This document shows, in pieces, positions 23,487-33,579 of a DNA stretch of 64,000 nucleotides. The notes below the pieces were generated by a model. The model had not been told where the DNA came from, did not search any database, and saw only the letters and a program-made list of their open reading frames with translations. The position numbers were made by a program, and so were the translations under genes. This stretch comes from Laccaria trichodermophora (taxonomy: Eukaryota > Basidiomycota > Agaricomycetes > Agaricales > Hydnangiaceae). The stretch's first letter is position 1; each line of letters starts with the position of its first letter. The stretch spans positions 868,001 through 932,000 of the forward strand of contig JACTVC010000006.1 of the NCBI GenBank assembly GCA_018417955.1. Reading direction: 5' to 3'.

Positions 23487-24378
23487 CTATTTGTGTTTCC
23501 GGACTTCGAGTAGACAATGGACATTCGCAACCATCCCTAGTAGCAAGAGGAACAGCGGAGCATTGGTCAGACCTTCTTTTTCAATCTCTGCTATCAGCTT
23601 GAGGGAGGCTGCGAGTACGTTCGGGCGTGTTGGATCCTTCTTCCAAACGTGATGGTCAGCTTGAATTCTTGCGACGCGTTGTGCGAGCTCCGAGCGTAAC
23701 AAATCCGTTTCCTTGGTTGCTCCAACACACCCGGGACATGCGCAGACAATGCTGTAGGGTGCTAGCTCCTCAGCACGCTCGCTCTTGGTTTGGAAAATGT
23801 CGCAGTATGAGTTGAACAGCTCTTCTCCGTTTTTGATATCGCGAATTGCTCGGAGCTTGTAGGAAAGGGACGCCATGTCGAAATCATTCGTAGTATTAGG
23901 GGAGCAGCTGAAGATATCTCAGCTCGAGACTTGACGATCGTATAAGTCAAGCATCTCACCTGTGATTGATCCTCGACATCACATTTAGAACAGCGGTATA
24001 AGCCCTGGCGTTGTTGTCCTCGTCACCATCGTACAAGCCTGGTACATTGTATCCATTGGTACGAATGATCCCCAGAATAGGCCCACTCCCGTCCTCAGTA
24101 TGACTGTTTGCCAGCGCCAAGAATGCTTTCCGGTTTTCATCAGTCATCCTCTTCAATGCGACGCCAAGGAGTTCCCCCCACTCTTGCATACCCACCTGGA
24201 TCATCTCCGCCTGGGTGAGACCCTCCAAGCGAGTCGTTTCCATACTGCGCTGTGAGATCAAGAGAGGCCTCTCGGCGACGATGAGGTCTCCAGTGCGGAG
24301 GGGACGCGTGGCGAACACTCCAAGTCCACTAACTGGCGAAGGCCCAACACGATGGTTTACCTTTCCGCCTGCAGTTTT
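23487..24378 (-). pseudogene. SET-domain gene copy 1, 5'-truncated and frameshifted
   Basis: Homology to the SET paralogues starts abruptly near 24378, inside the segment that reads KTAGGKVNHR in the others. The N-terminal third and first exon are missing and replaced by unrelated sequence. The exon from 24378 to 23960 and the exon from 23907 are otherwise like the intact copies, including SPN at the splice junction, GEELFNSYCD and CACPGC. After LLGMVANV the frame shifts and ends in HCLLEVRKHK. It lies between the intact NTF2-like gene and an NTF2-like fragment. Confidence 0.8.
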
Positions 24379-24508
24379 GTAGACTCGAACCCAGTCTCCG
24401 ATAGTAGTAATTCGCTATGTTTGATTTGAGTAAGAGAACGTAGTGTTGAATTTGAAAAAATGAGGGTCATTTTGTTTCCTATGTGCACCGATCGTGGATC
24501 TGACGCCT

Positions 24509-24676
24509 CTTGACGCCCAGGATAGTCAACCTCGATGACGGGCCTGGTTCGATGTGGAAGAGAGGGTGATCGAAGCTCGCGTTGTGCATGAAGTACTTTT
24601 TCACTGCGGCCTCTTCATCATCTGCGGAAGGTGAGGAGACTATGAGGCGGAGGACGTCGCGGATATCCTGTCCCAT
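24509..24676 (-). pseudogene. NTF2/SigF-like first-exon fragment
   Basis: The minus strand repeats the first ~55 residues of the gene at 23262 (IRDVLRLIVSSPSADDEEAA, KKYFMHNASFDHPLF, SSRLTILGV) with few changes. Homology stops near 24509 and the frame runs into unrelated sequence. It marks the left edge of a duplicated NTF2-SET block. Confidence 0.8.
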
Positions 24677-24806
24677 GGTGACCGAGAAAGAGAGGCGTTC
24701 TGCCCAGAGATGCGCAACGTCACTAAAGTAGGTAACGTGACATGAAAATACAATTACAATTCTTCGTTCCTCTCGTCTGGGATAACTATACAGGGCTTCA
24801 TACGAG

Positions 24807-26299
24807 TCATTTTGGGGACTTTGAATTGGACTGCAGTGTTTTCAGATGAACGGCAGTTTTGCTCGAACCGTTAGCTTCTGGTGAGCGCCCCATGTATGCA
24901 ATGCAATGCCAGTGGTTGTTGAGCCGTTCTAAGTACTTCATCGCGCTATCTGTGTCTCCGGACACCGAGTAGACGCTCGCAACCATCCCCAACAGGAAGA
25001 CGAACGACGGAGCATCGGCAAGACCTTCTTTTTCGATCTCTTCCATCAGCTTGAGGGAGGCTGCGAGTATGTTCGGGCGTGAATGATCCTTCAACCAAGC
25101 GTGGTGGTCAGCTCGTATTGCTTCAATGCGTTTTTCAAGCTCCGAGCGCAACAAATCCGTTTCCTCGGTTGCTCCGAAACACCCGGGACATGCGCAGACA
25201 ATGCCATAGGGTGCTAGCTCCTCAGCACGCTCGCTCTTGGTTCGGAAAAGGTCGCAGTACGAGGTGAACAGCTCTTCTCCTTGTTTGATGTCGTGAACTG
25301 CTCTGAGCTCGAAGGAAAGGGAAGCCATGTCAAAATTGTACATAGTATTAGGCGAACAGCTGAAAATATCTCAGCTTGAGACTTGTTTGACAGTCATATT
25401 TCAATACAAGCATCTTACCTGTGATTGATCGGAGACATCACATTCAGAACAGCAGCGTAAGTCCTGGCGTTGTCGGCCTCGTCACCATCGTACAAGCCTG
25501 GTACTTTGTATCCATTGGTGCGAATGATTCCCAGAATTGGCCCAGTCCCGTCTTCAGTATGACTGTTCGCCAGCGCCATGAATGCTTTCCGATTTTCATC
25601 AGTCATCCTCTTCACTGCGACGTCAAGGAGTTCCTCCCACTCTTTCACATTGACCTGGATAATCTCCGCCTGGGTAAAACCCTCCATGCCAGACCCAACT
25701 GTCATTTCAAAACTGCGCTGTGAGATCAGGAGAGGCCTCTCGGCGATGATGAGGTCTCCAGTGCGGAGGGGACGCGCGGCGAACATCCCAAGTCCACTAA
25801 ACGACGATGGCCTAACACGATGGTTTACCTTTCCGCCTGCAGTTTTCTTTATGGGGCGCGGAAATCCTGGGGTGCTGAGGATTCGACGCTTGATGTGCCC
25901 AGCTAAGACACACTCTGTCCAATTGTCAGGTTCATCATCCAGTGTAGCGTCCCGATTCATCGGTGGGAGAGTAGTGACTACGATCATGTTGTCGCTGTAG
26001 TCTACGGTGCCTCCGGAAGTTTCGCGACGGAAAGCTTTCTTGGAAACAACACCCTCAATCGGCCGCACTGTTACACTGTTAGGTTGCACGAAGTCAATGA
26101 CAGAGGCTACGTTACCGGTCTCAGCCTTCCCATAAGGTAGCTGGATAATAGGTTGCGAAGCTGTTCAGAATGGTGAGGTGAAAACTGGGGCAATGAAGAA
26201 TCCGACTATGGGTGGCACACCTGGAGTCGATGCGACTGGCGGGAGCGCGATACCCTCCGTCTTCTTCGCCTTTGCGGTTTTCAGAAATCCGCGCTTCAT
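24807..26299 (-). CDS. SET-domain protein, copy 2
   Basis: Exons 26299-26221, 26160-25419 and 25359-24807 give 457 aa. Order: MKRGFLKTAKAKKTEG start, PNIV-type linker, GGKVNHRVRPS then GLGMFAARPLRTGD (start of the SET fold), INHSCSPN across intron 2, GEELFTSYCD, and a post-SET CACPGC, then a helical TPR-like tail (FVFLLGMVASVYSVSGDTD). SET proteins of this type are putative lysine methyltransferases; the NHSC and GEEL-x-x-SY elements needed for S-adenosylmethionine and substrate binding are present. Compared with copy 3, about 20 bp holding the usual exon 1 donor are deleted. A GTGTGC donor further upstream has the correct phase, shortening the linker by about 10 residues; whether it is used is inferred. 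Confidence 0.72.
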
Positions 26300-26339
26300 C
26301 AAGATGAGATGGAGTGGATAAGCGTAAGGCGATTGATTG

Positions 26340-26799
26340 CATAGTCTCGCCTTCTTATAGAGGTGAAGTCATGTGCACCGAAGTTTAGAAGCACCAAGAG
26401 TCGCCGGTTTTGCATAGATTACTTGATGACGAGGTCACAAAGGACGACAGTCTCCGCACAAGGATCAAAGAAAGTTGGACAAGAACATTATAGTATGTAT
26501 TCCTTGGCTATGCGCACGATGGCATATAAAAAGAGTGTGAATTCTGTGAAATGTAAAATCAAAAATGAACTCAAAAAACTGAAGAAAAAAATATGCCCAC
26601 CGTTCAAGTTTCAACTAAAAATCGATCACCATTCTTGAAACGAACCGTTACGTGTTAAGTCCTGCTTGACTGCTGCATGGCTTCCTAAATTTTCCTAAAT
26701 CTTTCCAGATCAAAATACGGAGGTGTTTCTAATCTCAAAGACTCCATAGGACAAAAAGACTGTCGAGAGTCGAGACGCTTGACGAACGGCGAGCAACCA
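26340..26799. repeat. Duplicated promoter block upstream of SET copy 2
   Basis: Blocks such as TTTGCATAGATTACTTGATGAC and GAGGTCACAAAGGA recur upstream of copy 3 (about 28700-28830) and copy 4 (about 31310-31440). A following block with AGTATGTATTCCTTGGCTA and CACGATGGC recurs near 31450. The copies show that each duplication carried the 5' flank as well as the gene. No gene lies in this stretch. Confidence 0.65.
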
Positions 26800-27020
26800 T
26801 CTAATCCAAATTAAGCATTCAGAAAAACAAGAGAAAAAAAGGAAAGGTACTGGTAAACCCCAAGGATGGTCGACCGCCTGGTTCGAAGCGGAAGAGAGGG
26901 TGATCGAAGCCTGCGTTGTGCATGAAGTACTTTTTAACTGCGGGCCGTGGCCTCTTCATCATCTGCGGAAGGCGAGGAGACTATGACGCAGAGGACGTCG
27001 CGGATATCCTGTCCCATGGT
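26800..27020 (-). pseudogene. NTF2/SigF-like fragment, frameshifted
   Basis: The minus strand repeats exon 1, intron 1 and part of exon 2 of the gene at 23262. The start IRDVL is recognisable, but a few inserted bases after the DDEEA segment shift the frame and give an early stop. The KKYFMHNAGFDHPLF segment follows in another frame. It sits directly downstream of the SET copy 2 promoter block in the same arrangement as at 24509. Confidence 0.75.
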
Positions 27021-27143
27021 GGCCAAGAAAGAGAGGCGTTCTGCCCAGAAATGAGACGCGTAACGGCACTAAAGTAGGTAACGTGACATGGAAATACAAT
27101 TACAATTCTTCGTTCCTCTCGTCTGGGATAATTATACAGGGCT

Positions 27144-28647
27144 TCACGCGAGACATTTCGGGGACTCTGAATCGGACTGCAGTGTATCCAGATGAGCGGC
27201 AGCTTTGTGAGCTTCCAGCGAGCGCCCCGTGGATGCCATGCAATGGTTGTTGAGCCGTTCTAAGTACTTCCTCGCGCTATTTGTGTTTCCGGACACCGAG
27301 TAGACGTTCTCAACCATCCCCAACAGGAAGACGAACCACGGAGCATCGGTCAGACCTTCTTTTTCGATCTCAGCTATCAGCTTGAGGGAGGCTGAGAGTA
27401 CGTTCGGGCGTGTGTGATCCTCTAACCAAGCGTGGTGGTCAGCTCGTATTTTTTCGATGCGTTTTGCGAGCTCCGAGCGGAACAAATCCGTTTCCTTGGT
27501 TGCTCCAACACACCCGGGACATGCGCAGATAATGCCGTAGGTTGCTAGGTCCTCAGCACGCTCGCTCTTGGTTCGGAAAATGTCGCAGTAAGAGGTGAAC
27601 AGCTCTTCTCCTTGTTTGATGTCGCGAACTGCTCTAAGCTCGAAGGAAAGGGAAGCCATGTCAAAATTGTACGCAGTATTAGGCGAGCAGCTGAAGATAT
27701 CTCAGCTTGAGACTTGCTTGACGGTCATTTGATACAAGCATCTCACCTGTGATTGATCCTCGACATCACATTTAGAACAGCGGTGTAAGCCCTGGCGTTG
27801 TCGTCCTCGTCACCATCGTACAAGCCTGGTACTTTGTATCCATTGGTGCGAATGATTCCCAGAATACGCCCGCTCCCGTCCTCAGGATGACTGTTCGCCA
27901 GTGCCATGAAGGCTTTCCGATTTTCATCAGTCATCCTCTTCACTGCGACGCCAAGGCGTTCCTCCCACTCTTTCACATTGACCTGGATTATCTCCGCTTG
28001 GGTAAGACCCTCCATGCCAGACCCGACCGCCATTCCAAAACTGCGCGGTGAGATCAGGAGAGGCCTCTCGGCGATAATGAGGTCTCCAGTGTAGACGGGA
28101 CGCGTGGCGAACATCCCAAGTCCACCAACCGGCGAAGGCCTAACACGATGATTTACCTTTCCGCCTGCAGTTTTCTTTATGGGGCGCGGAAATCCTGGGG
28201 TGCTGAGGATTCGACGCTTGATGTGCCCAGCTAAGACACACTCTGTCCAATTGTCAGGTTCATCATCCAGCGTAGCGCCCCGTTTCACGGGTGGGAGACT
28301 AGTGAATACGATCGTGTTGTCGCTGTAGTTTACGGTGTCTCCGGAAATTTCGCGACAGAAAGCCTTCTTAGAAACAGCGCCCTCAGTGGGCCGCGCTGTT
28401 ACAATGTTAGGTTGCACAAAGTCAATGACAGAGGCTACGTTACCGGTCTCAACCTTCCCATAAGGTAACATGATAATAGGTTGCGAAGCTGTTCAGAATG
28501 GTGAGTTGAAAACCGGCGTAATGAAGAATCCGACTAACCGAAAGAGCCATTTCCCTTGGGTGGCACACCTGGAGTCGATGCGACTGGCGGGAGCGCAATA
28601 CCCTCCGTCTTCTTCGCCTTTGCGGTTTTCAGAAATCCGCGCTTCAT
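27144..28647 (-). CDS. SET-domain protein, copy 3 (best-preserved)
   Basis: Exons 28647-28539, 28488-27747 and 27690-27144 join in phases 1 and 2 to 465 aa with canonical splice sites. MKRGFLKTAKAKKTEG start; GLGMFATRP opens the SET region (about residue 160); INHSCSPN spans intron 2 (about residues 281-288); GEELFTSYCD and the post-SET cysteines CACPGC follow; the C-terminal ~120 residues are helical (KYLERLNNH). Known for the family: SMYD/SET5-like methyltransferases; no MYND zinc finger is seen, so this is the MYND-less fungal type. Likely protein lysine methyltransferase; substrate unknown. It is the reference copy for judging damage in the other three. Confidence 0.82.
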
Positions 28648-28992
28648 CAAGATGAGATAGAGTGGATAAGCGTGAGGTGATTGATTGCATAGCGTCGCCT
28701 TCTTATAGAGGTGAGGTCATGTGCACCGAAGTTTAGAAGCACTATCAAGAGTCGCCGCTTTTGCATAGATTACTTGATGACGAGGTCACAAAGGACAACA
28801 GTCTCCGCATGAGGATCGAACGATCAATTCACACGACAACCGTCTTCCTTGAGACAAGCCATACAAAATGCGGGAAAGGAAAGCTATTCTGGTCCTTGAC
28901 TTCTGAGGGAGACTAAGAGTGGGAGTGCACCTAAAAACAGGTTATCTCTGTAACAACATAGAAGCCAAGAGCTCGCGTACGTTTCAAGCATA

Positions 28993-29490
28993 TCATGCAT
29001 TGGCAGCAAGTGTGGTACATCCTTTTATCACCTCCTGGATCACGGATCGTAATCTCTCTTCCCCTCGCTCTTCCATGACATCGTATTCCCACCGTTCAGC
29101 GGGGGCGTAATCGTTTACTCTAGTGGGATGACGAGCGATTGACAACGGAAGAATATCCGATTTAGCAAGATCCATGGTATCCAGGCAATAAAAGCAGAGT
29201 CTTGTCCCCAGCGCGCTTATAGCATGCAATGTAGGTAGAGGACAATTCCCGGCAAGACCTCCCATCCGTCTCCTAATCTGATCGTCTGCTTCCCTGCGCG
29301 TAGAGATCTGAAAAATCGCAGAAGGGTCCTTTAACTCTACAATGAAGACAGGCAAGTTTTTCAAGTAGATTTCAAAGCAAACGATGAAATTAGCGGAATC
29401 TCGAGATGATGGTTGAAGAAATTGCGGCACGACCGTGAAGTCAGAGTCGGGGGGGGAAGAAAGTGTAGAGAAGTTTATTAACGGGCCGTG
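28993..29490 (-). CDS. Restriction-endonuclease-fold-like protein or fragment
   Basis: The minus-strand frame reads VVPQFLQPSSRDSANFIV, NLPVFIVELKDPS, then ADDQIRRRMGGLAG, LHAISALGTRLCFY, PAERWEYDVMEERGEERLR and ends near 28993. The E-x-K core (VELK), followed by an R-x-x-AD-x-Q-x-R helix, SALGT and 'PxxRW', matches a large uncharacterised agaricomycete family with a PD-(D/E)XK look (recollection). The 5' end is not clear: stops close the frame upstream of about 29490, and a copy of the p47 5' flank follows, so the gene may be truncated. It is single-copy here, between SET copies 3 and 4. Nuclease activity is only inferred. Confidence 0.5.
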   Translation of the reverse strand, partial: HGPLINFSTLSSPPDSDFTVVPQFLQPSSRDSANFIVCFEIYLKNLPVFIVELKDPSAIFQISTRREADDQIRRRMGGLAGNCPLPTLHAISALGTRLCFYCLDTMDLAKSDILPLSIARHPTRVNDYAPAERWEYDVMEERGEERLRSVIQEVIKGCTTLAANA

Positions 29491-29555
29491 GAGTCAGATT
29501 CTTTAGAGTTGGGTGGAACCGCTTGGAATTTGTCGGGCCACATAGGGTTTCGAAC

Positions 29556-29625
29556 AGAGTGCAAAAGCAAAAGCCGAAACCCTCAGATAACAATAGAGCC
29601 AAACAGATAAGGCGACGCGTCAACT
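29556..29625. repeat. Copy of the p47/Shp1 5' flank
   Basis: The stretch CCCTCAGATAACAA ... CAGATAAGGCGACGCGTC is nearly identical to 31740-31785, just upstream of the p47 start codon. Here it stands between an REase-like ORF and SET copy 4 with no p47 gene after it. It shows that the SET duplication block extended into the neighbouring gene's promoter. Confidence 0.7.
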
Positions 29626-29691
29626 CATGTTGACGCGTAACGTCACTAAAGAAGACATGGAAATCCCAATGATAACAATTACAATTCTTAG

Positions 29692-31211
29692 TTATACAGG
29701 GTTGCACACGAGACATTTTGAGCACTTTGAATCGGATTTCAGTTCTTTCAGAATAGCGGCAGCTTCGCCCAAACCGTTATCTTCCATTGAGCGCCCCGTA
29801 GATGCCCTGCAATAGTCGTCGAGCTTTTCCAAGTACTTGATCGCGTCATCTGCGTGTCCGACCGCCGAGTAGACATTCGCAACTATCGCCAGTAGCGTGA
29901 AGAACAGCGGAGCAGCCGTCAGACCTTCTTTTTCCATCTCCTCCATCAGCTGGAGGGAGGCTGCCAGTACGTCCGCTGGGTGTGATCGATCCTTCGTCCA
30001 AACGAGGTGGTCAGCTTGAATTTTTTTGAAGCGTTTTGTGATCTCGGTGCGGAACAGATCCGCTTCCTTGGTCGCTCCAGCACATCCGGTACATGCGCAG
30101 ACAATGCCGTAGGGTGCTAGCAGCTCAGCACGCTCGCTCTTGGTTTGGAAAATGTCGCAGTATGAGCTGGACAACTCTTCTCCTTCTTCGAGGTCCCGAA
30201 TCGCTCGGAGATGAAAGGAGAGGGAAGCCATGTCGAAATGATGCGTAGTATTAGGGGAGCAGCTGAAGATATCTCAGCTCTAGCCTTGCTTGACGGTCGT
30301 ATATCTCACCTGTGGTTGATCCTTGACATGACATTCAGAACAGCAGAATAAGCCCTGTCGTTGTCGTTGTCGTGACCATCGTACAAGCCTTCTACCTTGT
30401 ATCCATTGGTGCGAATGATCCCTAGAATCGGCCCACTCCCGTCCTCAGTATGACTGTTCGCCAGGGCCATGAATGCTTTCCGGTTTTCGTCCGTCATCCT
30501 CTTCAATGCGACGCCAAGGCGTTCCTCCCACTCTTGCATACTAACCTGGATCATCTCCGCCTGGGTAAGACCCTTCGAGCGAGTCATTTCCATACCGCGC
30601 TTCGAGATCAGAAGAGGCCTCTCGGCGACGATGAGATCTCCTGTGCGGAGGGGACGCGTGGCGAACACCCCAAGTCCACCAAACGGCGAAGGCCCGACAC
30701 GATGGTTTACCTTTCCGCCTGCAGTTTTCTCTACGGGCTGCGGAAATCCTGGGGTGCTGAGGATTCGCTGCTTGACGGGCCCAGCCAGGATACATTCGGT
30801 CCAATTGTCGGGTTCATCGTTCAGTGTAGCGCCTGACTTCATGCACGGGAGAGTAGTGATTACCATCGTATTGTCGTTGTAATTTAAGGTGTCTCCGGGG
30901 AATTCGCGACCGAAAAGCTTCTTGGAAACAAGGCCCTCCGTCGGCCGCGCTGTTACAATGTTAGGTTGCACAAGTCGATGACAGAGGCAACGTTACCGGT
31001 CTCAACCTTCCCATAAGGTAACTTGATAACAGGTCGTGGAGCTAAGTTCCTAGTGTGAGATGAAAAACCTGTGTGATGAAGAATCCGACTAACCGAAAAA
31101 GCCATCTCCCTTGGGTGGCACACCTAAAATGGGTGGAGTAAATGCGACTGGCGGGAGCGCGATACCCTCTGTCTTCTTCGCCTTTGCAGTTTTCAGGAAT
31201 CCGCGCTTCAT
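29692..31211 (-). CDS. SET-domain protein, copy 4, N-terminal frameshift
   Basis: Exon 1 (31211-31094), exon 2 (31041-30310) and exon 3 (30262-29692) correspond to copy 3. The start is MKRGFLKTAKAKKTEG with a few extra residues in the linker. In exon 2, after GNVASVID, one base is missing near 30974 relative to copies 2 and 3, which shifts the frame to an early stop (LCNLTL). From there to the end the original frame is open and the SET region is complete: GLGVFATRPLRTGD, INHSCSPN, GEELSSSYCD, CACTGC. Either the gene is dead or a shorter protein starts at an internal ATG. It is the most diverged copy and adjoins p47, so it may be the founder. Confidence 0.65.
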
Positions 31212-31721
31212 CAAGTTGAGAGATCGGAAGTTGGAAAGTGGATGAGATGAGTTGATAAGCGTAAGGTGAAGGCGATTGATCCTGCTGCCTTCTTATAGGA
31301 TGCCAATCTTGCGCCGAAGCACAGAAGCCATGGCCACCCAAAAGTACTAGACACAATCGTCGCCACTTTTGCATGGACCTACTTGACGACAAGGCCACAC
31401 AAAGGATGATGGTCCCAGCACGAGGATCGCACATTGAACAAAGACATTATAGTATGTGTCCCTTGCTTACTGTGCACACGATGGCGTACAAGGGAATACT
31501 ATGGGGTCTGTGAAATGTAGAATCAACATGGACTCATATAGTTGAAGAAAAAATATACCGAGTTTTACCCATATATACTTCAACCACCATTCTAAAAAAA
31601 AGAATTAGCTGAAAATAAACCGTTATGTCCAGCTTTACAGCTCCATAGCTTCCTCAATTTTCTAAACGTCCCGAGGTCAAAATCAAGAGCTGTTTCCTCG
31701 TAATCGTGGCTTGTCTTCATG

Positions 31722-31820
31722 TTGAAAAACAAAGCCGACGCCCTCAGATAACAACATCGCCAGACAGATAAGGCGACGCGTCTCCTCTCCTCTCAACTTT
31801 CCAGCAACTCATCACCCATC
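31722..31820 (+). promoter_or_regulatory. Probable p47/Shp1 core promoter and 5' leader
   Basis: The stretch before the start codon holds the block duplicated at 29556-29625 and a CT-rich leader (CTCCTCTCCTCTCAAC) typical of fungal start regions. No clear TATA box is seen. The block lies between the divergent SET copy 4 and p47 and could serve either. Confidence 0.45.
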
Positions 31821-33428
31821 ATGTCCGGCAACAACGACACAACAGGCTCAGGACGCCTCGACGGTGGCCCCGCCGAATCTCTACCCGCATCATGGGCTCG
31901 ACCCACCGAAAGACCCAGAGTTGGAAGAGTTGGTCAATGGGGAGGATCTGGGGCGCCTTCATCATCATCAAGGTATGCATCTATACTCTGCATATCCCAG
32001 CAACACACTAAACTCAATTTCGATATTCTCTTGAAGGAGCGGCGGTTCAGGGAACTCACGATTTGCCACACTAAGCAGCCTTGGAGGGGGTACTGGTGGC
32101 AGTGGTGGTGGTGGGCATTCACATCCGCCTCACCACGCGCATGATGATGATGATGATGACGACGATGATGACGACGATGCGAAGCGAGAAACTTGGTTCG
32201 CTGGCGGGGAGAGGAGGTGTGTTCTTCTCACTAGCCGATCACTTAACACGAGGATCTGAATGACTCCCTCTTCCAGCGGAATCAACGTTCAGAATCCGGA
32301 CTCTGCCAGACCTGGTGGGAGCAGGGTCCCTGGAGGTGATATGGTACGAGAGCTGTTGAGACGTGCACAAGAGTTTGTCTCGCTCTTCATTCTTAGCCTG
32401 CAACACTTTTTTCATACTTTCACATAGAGGCGGACAAGCACCCGAAGATGCCCCAAGGCCCACGGCGTTCTTTGGCGGAGGCCATACCCTCGGAAGTGAT
32501 GACACTCCAAGCAGCTTCATTCCCGACCCAAATGCTACTTCTACTGATCTCGGTACGTCTTCCCCAATCGCCCCGTCCATTCACTCCTCATAATGTGACA
32601 ACAGACCGGGTAGTCGTCCGGCACTTGACCTTTTGGAGGAACGGCTTTCAAGTTGAAGACGGCGAATTGATGCGGTACGATGATCCCGAACACGCAGCCA
32701 TCCTCGCAGAGATAAATTCCGGGTACGTTCTACACTACCCCCCTCTCAAACCTCCCATTAAATTAGCGTTGACGAATGAATCGTAGCCGTGCGCCACCCT
32801 CCATCCTGAACGTCCTCGACGGCCAAAACGTCGATGTCCGCGTTGCGAAACGCGTAAACGAAGATTACGTACCTCCCCCAAGTTCCATCAAAGCGTTCAC
32901 GGGATCAGGACATCGTCTTGGCGCACCGGTCCCAGGGTTCAGCGGTGCGAGTGGGAGTGGGGCTTCACCACCCGTAAACATGCCTGGCACTTTCCCAAGT
33001 TCGGGTGTTGTAAGGACGCCAGCTAGCACGGCGGCACCAGCGCAGGAAAGGGCGTCGATTAATACGAGGTTTGAGGTGGATCAGACGCAGCCTACGACGA
33101 GTGTGCAGATTCGGTTGGCGGATGGGACGAGGTTTGTGTTTTTTGTCTCTTCATTCGATACACTTGTGCTAACTACCTATAGGATGGTTGCAAGGATGAA
33201 CTTGACCCATACCATCTTGGACATTAGGAACTTTATCAACGCGTAAGTTCAGTCCATCTTACTAGCTCTTTATTTTGCTTCATAAATTCTACCAGCTCTC
33301 GTCCTGAAAACCTTGTTCGACCATACGAGATCGCGACGACTTTCCCTAATCGTGTCCTTGATGACACCAGCGCCACGATAAAGGACGCGGGGTTGGTCAA
33401 TAGCGTTGTGATACAGAAGTGGGTGTGA
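31821..33428 (+). CDS. p47/Shp1-type UBX-domain adaptor of Cdc48
   Basis: Eight exons (31821-31972, 32037-32216, 32277-32372, 32428-32552, 32605-32722, 32787-33131, 33183-33242, 33296-33428) close in phase to 402 aa. Seen: [10 protein letters not shown], a run of aspartates, [12 protein letters not shown] and REAQ-like RELLRRAQE, then [10 protein letters not shown]; a SEP domain (about 185-250: [34 protein letters not shown]); and a C-terminal UBX domain (about 322-402: [13 protein letters not shown] ... DIRNFINA ... NSVVIQKWV). This is the layout of yeast Shp1/metazoan p47, which binds the AAA ATPase Cdc48/p97 in membrane fusion, autophagy and protein degradation. An N-terminal UBA domain is not obvious; the start is instead Gly/Ser-rich with [10 protein letters not shown]. 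Confidence 0.9.
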
Positions 33429-33579
33429 AGGTATTCGACGACTCTTTTCTTGGACTTAAGGTGTACATGAAAATGAAAGCAGAAGTTGACTGATGGTTGT
33501 AGATATAATGGAAATTGACCATTTTTTGGGTGCCCTCTAAACAGCGATGTAAGACACAGTGTCTAACAACCTTGACATT

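Noticed and set aside
24385..24410. tRNA-like TTCGAGTC text beside the truncated SET copy 1
   Set aside because: No cloverleaf arms can be paired around it.
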